Notes: a model not told the origin generated them from the sequence alone. DNA of 64,000 bases from CAYVFC01 sp964450715 (GCA_964450715.1 CAYVFC010000027.1:1-64000), one strand, 5' to 3'; counted from the first letter of the stretch, positions 43,310 through 53,957 are shown. Numbers and translations are program-made.

Positions 43310-43615
43310 ATGGCCGAGAACGATGGAGAGCAGCGGCCGGAAGCCGATCCGTCGCAGGCGCTCGAACGGTCCGGTGATCCGACGGCGGAGCCTGCGGAAG
43401 ACGCGCGGTCCGGCGCGGACGCCGCGGACGCCGATCGGGAGCCGACCGGCGAGCGCGAGGGGGAAGCGGGCGCACGCCCGGTAGAGGGAACCTGCGACTC
43501 CGGAGTCGATGGCGAGCCCGACTTGGACGAGTCGTTCGACCGGGACGGGCTGGTGGTAATCGCGGCGATCTTCTCGCTGATAGGCCTGGCGGTGCTCGTG
43601 GAATATTTCTGGTGA
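43310..43615 (+). CDS. Small acidic tail-anchored protein
   Basis: A 101-residue protein. The first ~75 residues are very rich in Glu, Asp, Ala and Gly and are probably disordered; the last ~22 (LVVIAAIFSLIGLAVLVEYF) form a single membrane helix at the extreme C-terminus. An AAGGGG lies seven bases before the ATG. It ends 30 bases before gap and is probably on the same transcript. I recognise no family. The base composition is that of a coding gene. Confidence 0.6.
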   Translation: MAENDGEQRPEADPSQALERSGDPTAEPAEDARSGADAADADREPTGEREGEAGARPVEGTCDSGVDGEPDLDESFDRDGLVVIAAIFSLIGLAVLVEYFW

Positions 43616-43645
43616 CAACCCCGAAACGGCAAGGAGAGGCATTCG

Positions 43646-44647
<1,002 letters not shown>

Positions 44648-44667
44648 GAAGTTAGGGCTTCGTAGGA

Positions 44668-44700
44668 CCGTAGGGGAGGGGCTTGCCCCCTCCCTGGTTA
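44668..44700. repeat. Family E palindrome after gap
   Basis: GTAGGGGAGGGGCTTGCCCCCTCC, a self-complementary GC-rich block just after the gap stop, similar to those at 29.5, 49.6 and 52.1 kb. It could act as a terminator stem. Confidence 0.6.
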
Positions 44701-44721
44701 GGGCGGGCGCAAGGGCTGCTC

Positions 44722-44890
44722 CTAGAACGGCGACCGGTTTGAAAACGCCATGATTTCGCGGTCTAGAGGGGCCATCTGCGGCGCCGTCCCTCCTCGAAGT
44801 GGCTCTGCCAGTCCTTCGTCGGGCCGACGCCACATCTGGCCCCTCTATCCTCGCGAACTCAAAGACGTTTCAAACCGGTCGCCGTTCTAG
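44722..44890. repeat. Family A repeat, copy A3, with perfect terminal inverted repeats
   Basis: The ends CTAGAACGGCGACCGGTTTG and CAAACCGGTCGCCGTTCTAG are perfect inverted repeats, extended by a few more bases to about 23. The core reads in the opposite orientation to copies A1/A2 (GAGGGGCCATCTGCGGC, GGCCCCTCTATCCTCGCG). It lies between the convergent gap and Omp85 genes. The layout is that of a MITE or large REP. Confidence 0.85.
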
Positions 44891-44907
44891 CGGGCGTTAT
44901 AGACCGC

Positions 44908-46152
44908 CTAAAACGCCTCCTTGGCCGTGGCGTAAATACCCCAGGTGTCCACGCCTGCGGCGGCGTCCACCCGCAGGTTGAGCTTCTCGTCCCGGCTGAG
45001 CATCAGCCTCAGGCCGCCGCCCGCGGCCCACTTGATGTCATCCAGGCCGAAGTTGCCTAGCCGATCCGAGACGTCGCCAGCCGCGGCGAAGAGCACCGCG
45101 CTGATGCGCCAGAAGAGCGGGAGGCGGTACTCGGCCTGCGCCGCGATCAGATCGTTGTCGCGATATCGTCCCTCGAAGTAGCCCCGTAGCATATACTGCC
45201 CGCCCAGCAGCGCCATGCGGTAGAAGGGGGGCTCTCCCAGCAGGAATTCGCCGTACAGCTGTAGCGCCAGGGCGTGGGTGTCGAACAGCGGGATGAATTG
45301 CCGCAGGTTCAGCTCGAAGCGGGAAAAAGCGTAGCGGCTGCCCAGCGCTCGGCTCCAGCCCATCATCGAGATCTCATGAAAACCGCCGCGGCGGGGTAGC
45401 TGCGGGTGGTCGCGCGAGTCCCAGCCCAAGGTCAGCCCTATCCCGGTGGTGTTGCCGCCGCCATACCCGGGGACCGCGCCCGATGCCAGCAGCCCGCCCT
45501 CCTCTATGCGGCTGATCTTCATGTATTGGGCGTCGATGCGGAGCTGCAGATACAAAGAGTAAACGAGCATGCTGCGGATCCAGGTCCGCCAGCGCGGGCC
45601 GCTCTCCAGGTACCATTCCTCGTTGCTCTCCGGTAGATCGTTTCCCACCCCCCATAGCGCGTTGGGGTAGTGCCGGTACTCGAACTTGGACCAGAGGTGC
45701 CAGCGCTCGTCGTTCCAGTAGAACTCCGGGATCAGCTCGCCGATGAATTGGTGCCGGGTGGTGTACAGCGCCACCACGGCCATGCTCGAGGTGCGGGACT
45801 CGACCGGCGCGTCCCCCAGGCGGAAAAAGTGCACGCCGAAAGCGCCCAGGCCGAAATGGGTCTCCGGCGCATAGCTGACGATGGGAGCGGCCGACCAGCC
45901 GCTGCGCGACGGTCTCTCGTCGCTGGTGCCGTCGCCCTCTTCTCCGTCCGGATTGCCCCCGGTTTTTTTCGTAGCGATCTCGTTCTCGGCCTGGTCGCCC
46001 TGGCTTTCGCCGTTCGCCTCCTGCTCGCCGGGGTCCGTTCCGGCCTCGCCCTGCTCGGCCAGCAGGTGCGGCGGGCAGAGGGTCGTCAGCAACCCGATGG
46101 CGACCACCAGGCAGACGAACAGCGATCGACGGCGTAGAGCAGCGCCCTTCAC
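44908..46152 (-). CDS. Omp85-type outer-membrane barrel without POTRA domains
   Basis: A 414-residue protein. A signal peptide (LFVCLVVAIGLLTTLCPPHLLA) is followed by an acidic/Glu-Asn linker of ~55 residues. The rest is a 16-strand-like barrel of the surface-antigen D15 type: SYAPETHFGLGAFGVHFF, GLTLGWDSRDHPQLPRRGGF, FELNLRQFIPLFDTHALALQ and the L6-loop motif MLRGYFEGRYRDNDL. No POTRA repeats are present. Such short Omp85 proteins may secrete or insert a partner; none is adjacent. The start used is a GTG preceded by GGAAACGGA; longer 5' extensions lack coding character. Confidence 0.85.
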   Translation of the reverse strand: MKGAALRRRSLFVCLVVAIGLLTTLCPPHLLAEQGEAGTDPGEQEANGESQGDQAENEIATKKTGGNPDGEEGDGTSDERPSRSGWSAAPIVSYAPETHFGLGAFGVHFFRLGDAPVESRTSSMAVVALYTTRHQFIGELIPEFYWNDERWHLWSKFEYRHYPNALWGVGNDLPESNEEWYLESGPRWRTWIRSMLVYSLYLQLRIDAQYMKISRIEEGGLLASGAVPGYGGGNTTGIGLTLGWDSRDHPQLPRRGGFHEISMMGWSRALGSRYAFSRFELNLRQFIPLFDTHALALQLYGEFLLGEPPFYRMALLGGQYMLRGYFEGRYRDNDLIAAQAEYRLPLFWRISAVLFAAAGDVSDRLGNFGLDDIKWAAGGGLRLMLSRDEKLNLRVDAAAGVDTWGIYATAKEAF

Positions 46153-46360
46153 GATCCGTTTCCCGCGCCAAAAATAGCAGACGAATGGCCTTTGACCCCC
46201 GGAAATCGTCCCCTGCCGCAACACCGGGTGCGGATTGAGGAGAACCCGTGCAGCGAGCCGCTTGACGCGGCTCGTCCGAGCGGGGAAAGAAGAGCGTGGA
46301 GAAAGGCGTCGCGGAAAACCGCCACCGTTTTCCGCTTCTACCGAAAGCACGGAACGCGCG

Positions 46361-48919
46361 ATGACCTCCCCGAGCTCGATCGAAGACGCCGCACGGGAAA
46401 GCCCTTTCTTCCGCGGGTGGACCTCTTTCGTGCTCCGCTTTCGCTGGTTGCTCCTGCTCGGCTGCCTGGCCGCCACCGCCTTCATGGCCGTACAGATCGC
46501 TACCGATCTGCGGATCGAGAACTCGGTGGAGGCGTTTCTGGCCAGCGATTCGGAGCCGGTGCGGGTGCTGGAGGATCTCAGGGACGATTTCGGCCAGGAT
46601 AACTACTTTCAAATCCTGGTCGCCGGGGATGTCTTCACTCTGCCCTATCTCGAGCGGCTCAAGGTGCTGCACGAACGGCTGGCCGGGCTACAGATGCAGG
46701 TCGAGAGCCTGGGCGAGCGCAAGCGGGTCGAGGAACTGGAGGGGAAGCAGGGGGTGGAGGCGACCGAGCCGTCGCCAGCTGCAGCGGAAGACGTCGAGGC
46801 GGGCGAGAGCGGCTCCGCGGACGGATTCGAGGATTTCGCCGGCGACGAGGGGTGGGGCGACGAGGGAGGCGGATCGATCATCGAGCAGGTGACCTCGCTG
46901 GTCAACGCCCGGCAAACTAGCTGGTCGGGTGGCGGATTGCGGGTGTCGGGTCTGCTCGACCAGTGGCCTACCGAGGCCGATCTGCCGGCGCTGCGCGAGC
47001 GGGTCCTGTCCGATCGCACCCTGGTCGGCCAGGTGGTCGGCAAGGCGGGCCGGCATTCGGTCATCGTGCTGCGCACCGATTTCATGAGCGCGGAGGACTC
47101 GAACCGGGTCACCGCGGAGCTGAATCGCATCGCGCGCGAGCACGAGGCGCCGGGCTTCCGCGTGCGCCTGGCCGGTCAGCCCGCGCTCACCTCCGCGGTT
47201 CGTGAATACATGGTCGAAGATCTGAAGGTGCTGATCCGGGTCTCGCTGCTCGTCATCACCTGCATCGTGGCCTTTCTTTTTCGCCATCCCATGGGAATCA
47301 TCGGCCCGGTGCTGGTGGTGGTGCAGGCCGCGGTCTGGACGCTGGGGGCCATGGCCTTGACCGGTCGACCCATGACCGTGGTCACCAACGTCCTGCCGGC
47401 CTTTCTGGCCTGCGTGGGGGTCGCTGATTCGATCCACATCCAGTCGGTCTATCGGGACGCGCGCGCGCGCGGCGTGGACAACCGGGAAGCGATCATCCAC
47501 GCGGTGGCCACTACCGGCCCGCCCATCTTCTTCACCACCCTGACCACGGCCGCGGGATTGATCAGCTTCCGCTTCGCCAGCCTGCAGGCCATCGTCGACG
47601 TGGGCACCTTCGGCGCTTTCGGCGTGTGCGTGGCCCTGCTCTACTCGCTGCTCTTTCTGCCCATCGTGCTCGCCTTCAACCGCAAGAGCCTGCTGGGCGT
47701 GCGGCAGGGCGCCCGCCGGGCGGACCGGCTCGACCGCTTCCTCGACTTTTGCAACGGTCTCTCGCGAGATACGGTAACCGCGGATGGAAAGCGCTCGTCC
47801 CGCCGCCGGCGGCTGACCCTGCTCGCTTCGGCGTTGCTGGCAGTGGGCGGCGTGGTCGGCGCATCGATGCTGTCCGTCCGCCACGATCCGCTGACCTGGT
47901 TTCCGCCGGAAACCGAGATCCGGCAGACCTACGCGGAGATGGATGCGCATGTGGGCGGCACCGCCAACGTGATCCTGCTGATCGAGGCGCCGCCGGGCAA
48001 GACCATCAAGGACCGCGAGCTGCTGTTGCGCCTGGAGCGCTTCGAGAAGCGGATCGAGCCCTACCGGCTTCCCGGGATGCAGCAGCCCATGGTCGACAAC
48101 ACCATCAGCGTGCTCGACGTGGTGCGGGAGAGCTGGCGGGCGCTCAATGGCGGCGGCAGCGCCTTCTACGAGCTGCCCGACAGCCAGCGGGGCGTGGTGG
48201 ACATGTTCACGCTCTTCGAGAGCGCCTCCCCGGACGAGCTCAAGCGGTTGGTCACCATCGACATGGCCAGGGCCTTGATGAATATAAGGGTCAAATGGAT
48301 GGACGCCTGGTCCTACCGGCCGCTGACCGAAGCCATCCAGAGCGAGGTCGAGAAAAATGTCGGCGACCGGGCGAGGGTGAAGCTCACCGGGACGGTCTTC
48401 GCCTTCTTCTCGGTGGTGGCCGCGCTGCTCGGGGATCTGTTGCGCAGCTTCTCCACCGCGTTCGTCGCCATCACCATCATGATGATCCTGTTGCTACGGG
48501 AGCTGAAGCTCGGTCTCATCTCCATGCTTCCCAACCTACTTCCCATCGTGGTGGTGACGGGGATGATGGGCTTCGCTGACATTCGCATCGACGTCAGCAA
48601 CATGCTGATCGCCTCCATCGCCATCGGCATAGCGGTGGACGACACGATTCACTTTCTGCACCAGTTTCGCATTCACTATCGGCTGACCGGTGACGTCGAC
48701 GCGGCCATCGACCACGCCTTCTCGCATACCGGACGGGCCATCGCCATGACCAGCCTGATCCTGGTGGCCGGTTTCTGCGTGATGCTGGCCGCCAGCATGT
48801 CCAACATCCAGCGCTTCGGCTCGCTGGTGAGCCTGACCATCGTGCTGGCGCTGTTTATCGATCTGGTTTTCGCGCCGGCGCTGCTGCGGACCTTCTACAA
48901 ATCGCGTGCGGATCGCTAG
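46361..48919 (+). CDS. RND/MMPL-superfamily transporter
   Basis: An 852-residue membrane protein with two halves, each one helix, a large periplasmic domain and five helices. First half: WLLLLGCLAATAFMAVQIATD then VLIRVSLLVITCIVAFLF and the VADSIHIQSVYRDARARG motif; second half: LTLLASALLAVGGVVGASML and the AIGIAVDDTIHFLHQFR motif with its paired Asp. The first periplasmic domain has an acidic insert (about residues 130-175, rich in Ala/Glu/Asp/Gly). Relatives move lipids (hopanoid HpnN, MmpL) or drugs. It is divergent from the Omp85 gene, which raises the possibility of an envelope-lipid pair. Confidence 0.92.
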   Translation: MTSPSSIEDAARESPFFRGWTSFVLRFRWLLLLGCLAATAFMAVQIATDLRIENSVEAFLASDSEPVRVLEDLRDDFGQDNYFQILVAGDVFTLPYLERLKVLHERLAGLQMQVESLGERKRVEELEGKQGVEATEPSPAAAEDVEAGESGSADGFEDFAGDEGWGDEGGGSIIEQVTSLVNARQTSWSGGGLRVSGLLDQWPTEADLPALRERVLSDRTLVGQVVGKAGRHSVIVLRTDFMSAEDSNRVTAELNRIAREHEAPGFRVRLAGQPALTSAVREYMVEDLKVLIRVSLLVITCIVAFLFRHPMGIIGPVLVVVQAAVWTLGAMALTGRPMTVVTNVLPAFLACVGVADSIHIQSVYRDARARGVDNREAIIHAVATTGPPIFFTTLTTAAGLISFRFASLQAIVDVGTFGAFGVCVALLYSLLFLPIVLAFNRKSLLGVRQGARRADRLDRFLDFCNGLSRDTVTADGKRSSRRRRLTLLASALLAVGGVVGASMLSVRHDPLTWFPPETEIRQTYAEMDAHVGGTANVILLIEAPPGKTIKDRELLLRLERFEKRIEPYRLPGMQQPMVDNTISVLDVVRESWRALNGGGSAFYELPDSQRGVVDMFTLFESASPDELKRLVTIDMARALMNIRVKWMDAWSYRPLTEAIQSEVEKNVGDRARVKLTGTVFAFFSVVAALLGDLLRSFSTAFVAITIMMILLLRELKLGLISMLPNLLPIVVVTGMMGFADIRIDVSNMLIASIAIGIAVDDTIHFLHQFRIHYRLTGDVDAAIDHAFSHTGRAIAMTSLILVAGFCVMLAASMSNIQRFGSLVSLTIVLALFIDLVFAPALLRTFYKSRADR

Positions 48920-49692
48920 ACGAGAATCGTAGGCATAAGAAGGGATGGCGGTCGGGAACGCGCGAAATAGCCCGCGATCCAGGCTCGCGCGGGCGAGGGG
49001 GATTGAAAAGGTCTCCGCTCTGGTGATCTTGTTGGGTTTCCAAACATCAACAGAAACCAGGGAGGAGACCAAGGGAGAAATTTATCGGATTGGACGCGCA
49101 TGTCCAGAGCTGCACCGTGGCGATGATGGGCTCGAAAGGCCGCCAAACACATTTCTGCCAACGCGTAGCTGCTGCAGGAACTGGTGAGCTTTTCGTCCCC
49201 GGCGACTCGCGATGGCGACAGGTTTCGAGAGAAAGCATCCTCCCGCCTCTTGGCACCTCGACGCAGCGAGGATGCCCCCTTCGTAGGCTATGCACTCTCG
49301 GAGTTATCAACTGCATGCGATGGCCTTCGAGGCCCAACCAAGAGGATGGTGCCCATTTTTGCGGAGCACAGCAGCGCACTGCCGAACTCGCCATACGTCG
49401 TGAGCCCTCAATCGGGCGACGATCTGCCCGCCGACCGGTCAGCGTCGGAACTGCTGCGTGGCCGGCGACTCGACCACCTGCAACCGCTCGACAAGACCAG
49501 AAACGGACCGCCCGGTGCCAATCGGAACGCGGCAAGGGCGAAATTCGCGCTTGACACCTCCCCCTCCAAGAGAGGGGCGGGCCTTGCGCCCGCCCTTTTC
49601 GCAGCGGGAGGGGGCAAGCCCCTCGCCTACATGTTTAAGCTCCCTGTCAGGTGTGTTAATATCTATTTGTAAGGGAAGGTCAGGCGGACGCA
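48920..49692. other. Region with IS remnant and repeats, no intact gene
   Basis: About 770 bp between two plus-strand genes. It contains an IS110-type transposase remnant (49075-49176) and a family E palindrome at 49563-49632. Open frames exist in both strands but none has a ribosome site, domain or consistent coding character. Confidence 0.5.
49075..49176 (+). pseudogene. IS110-family transposase remnant
   Basis: The translation KFIGLDAHVQSCTVAMMGSK matches the N-terminal start of the DEDD (RuvC-like) transposase of the IS110 family, including the first catalytic Asp in LDAH. The expected ATG is absent (GAG in its place) and the match fades after about 30 residues. The remaining transposase could not be found downstream. 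Confidence 0.55.
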
Positions 49693-50967
49693 TTGTCATC
49701 CACCTTCATCGAAGCGGTCATCTGCCTCGGAGTGGCGCTGGTCGCCGGACTGCTGGTCGGCGTGGAGCGGGAGAGGGCCATGCACACCGGATTCGCCGGT
49801 GCTCGCACCTTCCCGCTCTTCGCCCTGGCGGGCGCGATCAGCGCGCTGCTGGGCACCTGGGTGCTGGTGGCCATGTCCCTGGCCATGGGCGTGCTGGTGG
49901 GCACCGCTTACTTCAGGAAGTCCAGCGGTCGCGACGACCTCGGCATGTCGACCGAGGTGTCCGCCGCGGTGACCTTTGCGCTGGGAGCGCTCTGTACCGC
50001 TGAGATCCCGGACCTCGCGCTCAGCGAGCGCCTGCTGCTGGCGGTGGGGGGCGCCACCGCGGTCACGGCGCTTCTCTCCATCAAGAAGCCGCTGCACGGG
50101 TTCATCGAACGTATCTCCTACGACGAGCTGTACGCGACCATCAAGCTGTTGCTGCTCTCGGTCATCCTGCTGCCGCTGCTACCGGACGAGGATCTGGGCC
50201 CGGGCGGCACGCTCAACCCTTTTGCCGTCGGCGTGCTGGTGGTGCTGATCGCGGCCATCGGCTTCGTCGGTTACGTGGCCATCCGCCTGCTGGGGGTGCG
50301 GCGCGGGCTGGGCGTTACCGGGCTGGCAGGCGGGCTGGCCTCGTCCACCGCGGTGACGCTGAACTTCGCGGGCCGAGCCGGACAGAACCGCGCGGACGCG
50401 CCGGCCTGCGCGGTGGCCATCGTGCTGGCCTCGGCGGTGATGTTCCCCCGGGTGCTGCTGGAGGTCTACGCGGTCTCTCCCGAGCTCACCTGGCGGGCTT
50501 CCTGGCCCTTCGTCGGGGCGGCGGGTGCGGCCTTTGTCATGGGCGCGGTGATGTATCGCCGCATCCCGCGCGAGCGCAGCCGGGGAGAGGGCGCCACCGA
50601 GATGCGGCTAGAAAACCCCTTCTCGCTCTTCAGCGCGCTCAAGTTCGCGGCGCTCTTTGTCTTCATCCTGTTCGCGAGCGGAACCGCCGTGTACTACTAC
50701 CAGGATGCCGGCATTTACGCCTCGGCCGCGGTGGCGGGGCTGGCTGACGCCGATTCGGTGGCGCTGACGGCCGCCCGTCTCTACCGTTCCACGGTCGTCG
50801 AACGTGACGCCGCGGTGAACGCAATCGGTCTGGCCTGTGTCATGAACACCGTGTCCAAGATCGGCATCTCGGCGATACTGGGTGGGCCGAGGCTGGGCTT
50901 GATGGTGGGATCGGTACTGGGCGCGGCGCTGGCGGTCGGGGCGGTGATCCACTTGCTGATACTCTGA
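49693..50967 (+). CDS. MgtC/SapB family membrane protein with DUF4010 domain
   Basis: A 424-residue polytopic protein. The N-terminal ~150 residues are MgtC/SapB: CLGVALVAGLLVGVERERAM, GARTFPLFALAGAIS and MSTEVSAAVTFALGAL. The C-terminal part is DUF4010: LGVTGLAGGLASSTAVTLNFAG, PRVLLEVYAV and ASAAVAGLADADSVALTAA. Proteins of this two-domain type occur widely; a role in ion or magnesium-stress physiology is only suggested by MgtC. The start is TTG immediately before the first helix; no ATG fits. Confidence 0.85.
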   Translation: MSSTFIEAVICLGVALVAGLLVGVERERAMHTGFAGARTFPLFALAGAISALLGTWVLVAMSLAMGVLVGTAYFRKSSGRDDLGMSTEVSAAVTFALGALCTAEIPDLALSERLLLAVGGATAVTALLSIKKPLHGFIERISYDELYATIKLLLLSVILLPLLPDEDLGPGGTLNPFAVGVLVVLIAAIGFVGYVAIRLLGVRRGLGVTGLAGGLASSTAVTLNFAGRAGQNRADAPACAVAIVLASAVMFPRVLLEVYAVSPELTWRASWPFVGAAGAAFVMGAVMYRRIPRERSRGEGATEMRLENPFSLFSALKFAALFVFILFASGTAVYYYQDAGIYASAAVAGLADADSVALTAARLYRSTVVERDAAVNAIGLACVMNTVSKIGISAILGGPRLGLMVGSVLGAALAVGAVIHLLIL

Positions 50968-51116
50968 CCGCCAAATTCCGAAGGGCGACGGGACCCGGGC
51001 GAATCGACGGTTGTCGCTTCCGGCTGGCACGGATCTTTCCGCGGAGCCTTCTTCTGGCCAAGGGGCGCGACATCGCGACCGCGATGTGTTAGAAGGCGGG
51101 TCCAGGAGGGTCAACC

Positions 51117-51941
51117 ATGAAGATTAATTATAAAATCGCTTTACCGTTTTTTGCCGTCACGGCGGCCCTGCTTTTCACCAGCGGTTGCTGCGGCAAGTAC
51201 AAGGACGAGATCACCGGCCTCAAGGACGAGATGAACCGGCTGAAGGGCGAGATGGCCCGCAGCGCGTCGGACTACGAGGCCCAGCTCGGAGAGCTCACCG
51301 AGTACCAGAAGGCGCTCGAGACCCAGCTGGAGAAGCTCGGCGTCGACCGCAAGAAGTTGATGGCGGATTACAAGAACGCGCAGTCCGACCTGGAGGCCAA
51401 GCAGAAGCTGATCGCCGAGATCATGAAGAAGGAAGAGCAAGCGCGGCAGCGGCTGGCCATGCTCAACAGCATGCTGGGCAAGTTCAAGAAGATGATCGAA
51501 ACCGGCAAGCTCAAGGTGAAGGTGAAGAACAACAAGATGGTGCTGGAGCTGCCCAGTGCCGTGCTTTTCGACTCCGGAAAGGCCGATCTGAAGGAGGACG
51601 GACAGGCCACCTTGCTGGAGGTGGCGCAGGTGCTGGCCACCATTAAGGACCGCGAGTTCCAGGTGGCGGGCCATACCGACAACGAGCCCTTGACCAGTCG
51701 GCGGCGGAAGTTCGACTCGAACTGGGAGCTGAGCACCGCGCGCGCGGTGGCCGTGGTCAAGTACATGCAGGAGAACGGGGTGTCGCCCACCAGCCTCTCG
51801 GCCGCGGGCTACTCCGAGTACCAGCCCTCCGTGTCCAACGACACCGAGGAGAACAAGGCGATGAACCGGCGCATCGAGATCACCCTGATGCCCAACATCA
51901 ACGAGCTACCCGACCTGAGCGCTCTGGAAAAAGCGCTGTAG
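51117..51941 (+). CDS. OmpA-family peptidoglycan-binding lipoprotein with coiled coil
   Basis: A 274-residue lipoprotein. The signal peptide ends in LFTSGC. Residues ~25-140 are a long Glu/Lys-rich coiled coil (EITGLKDEMNRLKGEMARS, LEKLGVDRKKLMADYKN). The last ~130 residues are an OmpA domain with VLFDSGKADLKEDG, the peptidoglycan-binding AGHTDNEPL, LSTARAVAVVKYMQENGV and NRRIEITLMP. It should tether the outer membrane to peptidoglycan. GGAGG lies seven bases before the ATG. Confidence 0.94.
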   Translation: MKINYKIALPFFAVTAALLFTSGCCGKYKDEITGLKDEMNRLKGEMARSASDYEAQLGELTEYQKALETQLEKLGVDRKKLMADYKNAQSDLEAKQKLIAEIMKKEEQARQRLAMLNSMLGKFKKMIETGKLKVKVKNNKMVLELPSAVLFDSGKADLKEDGQATLLEVAQVLATIKDREFQVAGHTDNEPLTSRRRKFDSNWELSTARAVAVVKYMQENGVSPTSLSAAGYSEYQPSVSNDTEENKAMNRRIEITLMPNINELPDLSALEKAL

Positions 51942-51948
51942 CGGTTCG

Positions 51949-52086
51949 AACCTAGAAGTGGTTTCAAAACCCCTCCCGTCGTCTTTCGGGCGGGGCGGCC
52001 CCATCTGCGGCGTTGCGCCTCCTCGAAATAACACCGTTATTCCTGCGTCGGCGCGCCTTGCATCTGGGGCCGCCGCGCTCCGAAAT
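51949..52086. repeat. Diverged family A repeat, copy A4, plus family E palindrome
   Basis: CTAGAAGTGGTTTCAAAACC, then GGCGGGGCGGCCCCATCTGC, GCGCCTCCTCGAAAT and TGCATCTGGGGCCGCC: the two core halves are complementary, as in A1-A3, and the inner words match A3 (GCCATCTGCGGC, CCTCCTCGAA). A family E palindrome follows at 52093-52128. It lies between convergent genes. Confidence 0.6.
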
Positions 52087-52122
52087 ACTCGGTCCGGGGT
52101 GGGGAGGGGGCAAGCCCCTCCC

Positions 52123-53178
52123 CTACGGTTTTAACGGGCCCCGCTGCCGGAACTCGGCGGGGCTCTTTCCGGTCCAGCGCCGGAACGCCTTGCGGAAGGC
52201 GTTCTCGTGCGAGAAGCCGAGCAGGAAAGCGATCTCGCTCAGGATGAGCTCGTTCTGCCCCAGATAGCGCAGGGCGAGCCTGCGCCGGACGTCGTCCAGC
52301 AGCTCGCGGTGGGTGGTGCCCTCGTCGGCCAGGCGCCGCCGTAAAGTGCTGGGACTGGTGGTGAGCTTGTGCGCGATGTTGTCGATGTTGGGATTACCTC
52401 CGCGCAGCTCGCCCACCAGTAGCTCGCGGACGCGGTCGGTGAAGCGATCGGCCGAGGGTAGCTCTTCCAGCAGACGGTCCGCGTGGCTCTGCAGGATGGC
52501 GCACAGGTTGGAGTCGGCCCCGGGTAGCGGCAGGGGCAGGGCCATGGCGGGAAAGATCATACAGTTGTCGGCCGCCTCGAAGTAGAGCGGCGCGCCGAAG
52601 ATCCGTTCGTGCTCGCTCGTATCCTCGGGGAGCGGGTAGGCGAAATGGACTTCCAGCGGGACCGCGTCGGGTATCTGCAGCAGGCGGCGCGAGGAGAGCA
52701 TGGTGGTGGCCAGCACGTAGTCGGTGGCGGCCTGGTGGCCCGGCACCCCCTCGGCCGTGCCGAAGGTCCAGAGGGCCCGCTCTCCCTGCACCTGCAGCGA
52801 TGCCACCGCGGTCTCGTTCACCAGCGAGAAGTAGCGGGCCAGCGTGCCGACGGCTTGCCCGAAGTCGGCGCTGCAGCTGGCCACGTAGTAGACCACGTCC
52901 AGGTCGCCCGGCTCCACCAGCTCGGCCGCGTGCAGCCCCAGGCAGCGATCGCCGGTGTCCTCGGTGGCCGCGTCCAGCAGCTGGTACACGTCGGCGAAGG
53001 GGATGCGGGTATCCGGGTCGTCGAAGTCGTAGCGCTCCGATAGCTTCTGCAGAAGCTCCGCGCCCCTGGTTCCAATCTCGCGGCTCCCGTCCTCGAGAGC
53101 GTTCGCCACGACCTGGTAGAAGGGGCGGAACAGCCGGATGGACATCCGCAGGGGTCTGGCACGTTTCAAGCGCGTCAC
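52123..53178 (-). CDS. AraC-family transcriptional regulator
   Basis: A 351-residue regulator. The N-terminal ~230 residues match the Arabinose_bd domain of the OruR/AdpA-like branch (YDFDDPDTRIPFADVYQLLDA, DLDVVYYVASCSADFGQAVGT). The C-terminal ~100 residues carry two helix-turn-helix units: NIDNIAHKLTTSPSTLRRRL and EIAFLLGFSHENAFRKAFRRWTG, then SPAEFR. It starts at GTG; an ATG at 53145 is possible. Neighbours give no clear target. Its effector is unknown. Confidence 0.93.
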   Translation of the reverse strand: MTRLKRARPLRMSIRLFRPFYQVVANALEDGSREIGTRGAELLQKLSERYDFDDPDTRIPFADVYQLLDAATEDTGDRCLGLHAAELVEPGDLDVVYYVASCSADFGQAVGTLARYFSLVNETAVASLQVQGERALWTFGTAEGVPGHQAATDYVLATTMLSSRRLLQIPDAVPLEVHFAYPLPEDTSEHERIFGAPLYFEAADNCMIFPAMALPLPLPGADSNLCAILQSHADRLLEELPSADRFTDRVRELLVGELRGGNPNIDNIAHKLTTSPSTLRRRLADEGTTHRELLDDVRRRLALRYLGQNELILSEIAFLLGFSHENAFRKAFRRWTGKSPAEFRQRGPLKP

Positions 53179-53213
53179 GGCGTAGCAGTCTAGCAGCTAT
53201 ACAGGGTAGGGGG

Positions 53214-53957
53214 TCAACTGCCCGCGCTCCAGTCGGAGGTGCCCGGCAGCAGGTCGAGAAGCCGCCGGATGACGCGGTCCGGCTTCACTTCGCTGTCGGG
53301 CCCAGGACCCGCGCCCGTATGATCGATCCAGACCGCGCGCATCCCCACCCGTTGCGCGCCGTCGATGTCCGCGTGCAGGTTGTCGCCCACCATCCAGGCC
53401 TGTTCGGCCGTCACCGAGAGGCGCTCGAGCGCCAGCCGGAAGATGCGCGGATCGGGCTTGCCAAAACCAGCCTCGCCCTCGATCACCACCGCGTCGAAGA
53501 GCGGCTCCAGCTGGTAGCGCTCGAGCTTGGCGCGCTGCAAACCGCCGCTGCCGTTGGTGACCAGCCCCAATCGCACCCCGTGCCCGCGCAGGGCCTTCAG
53601 CGCTTCGACCGCTCCGGGGAAGGGCGCCACCGCTTTCTCCTTTTCCCGGGTTAGGTGGTCGGCCACGGCGCGTAGAAGCTCGGGATCGTCCCGGTTTAGC
53701 TCCGGAAAAGCCCGGGCCACGATCTCGCGGCGGGCGCGGAGCAGCTCGATCCGGCCCAGGTGGGCGCGTTCGGGATCGGACCAGTACCAGCGGGACGTTC
53801 GCATGATCGCTCCGAGGAAGGCCCCGGCGCTCACGGCGTCGAAGCGCGCTTCGTGTGCCTGGAATGCTTCCAGCCAGAAATCCCTGGGCCCGACCGTGAA
53901 GGAGACGATGGTGTCGTCCAGGTCGAGCAGCAATACCGGCGGCAGGGGCTCGATCAC
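53214..53957 (-). CDS. HAD-family hydrolase
   Basis: A 247-residue haloacid-dehalogenase-type phosphatase of the YjjG-like class. Motif I is LLLDLDDTIVSF with the nucleophile Asp, motif II VTNGSG, motif III includes the Lys in GFGKPDPRIF and motif IV GDNLHADIDGAQRVGM. The helical cap lies between motifs I and II. It starts at GTG. It lies 25 bases after the metallophosphoesterase gene and may be co-transcribed. Substrate unknown. Confidence 0.92.
   Translation of the reverse strand: MIEPLPPVLLLDLDDTIVSFTVGPRDFWLEAFQAHEARFDAVSAGAFLGAIMRTSRWYWSDPERAHLGRIELLRARREIVARAFPELNRDDPELLRAVADHLTREKEKAVAPFPGAVEALKALRGHGVRLGLVTNGSGGLQRAKLERYQLEPLFDAVVIEGEAGFGKPDPRIFRLALERLSVTAEQAWMVGDNLHADIDGAQRVGMRAVWIDHTGAGPGPDSEVKPDRVIRRLLDLLPGTSDWSAGS

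Noticed and set aside
49184..49672. 162-residue plus-strand open frame next to the IS110 remnant
   Set aside because: It is out of frame with the remnant, ends inside a family E palindrome and has no transposase motif; open frames occur in several frames here because of GC content.
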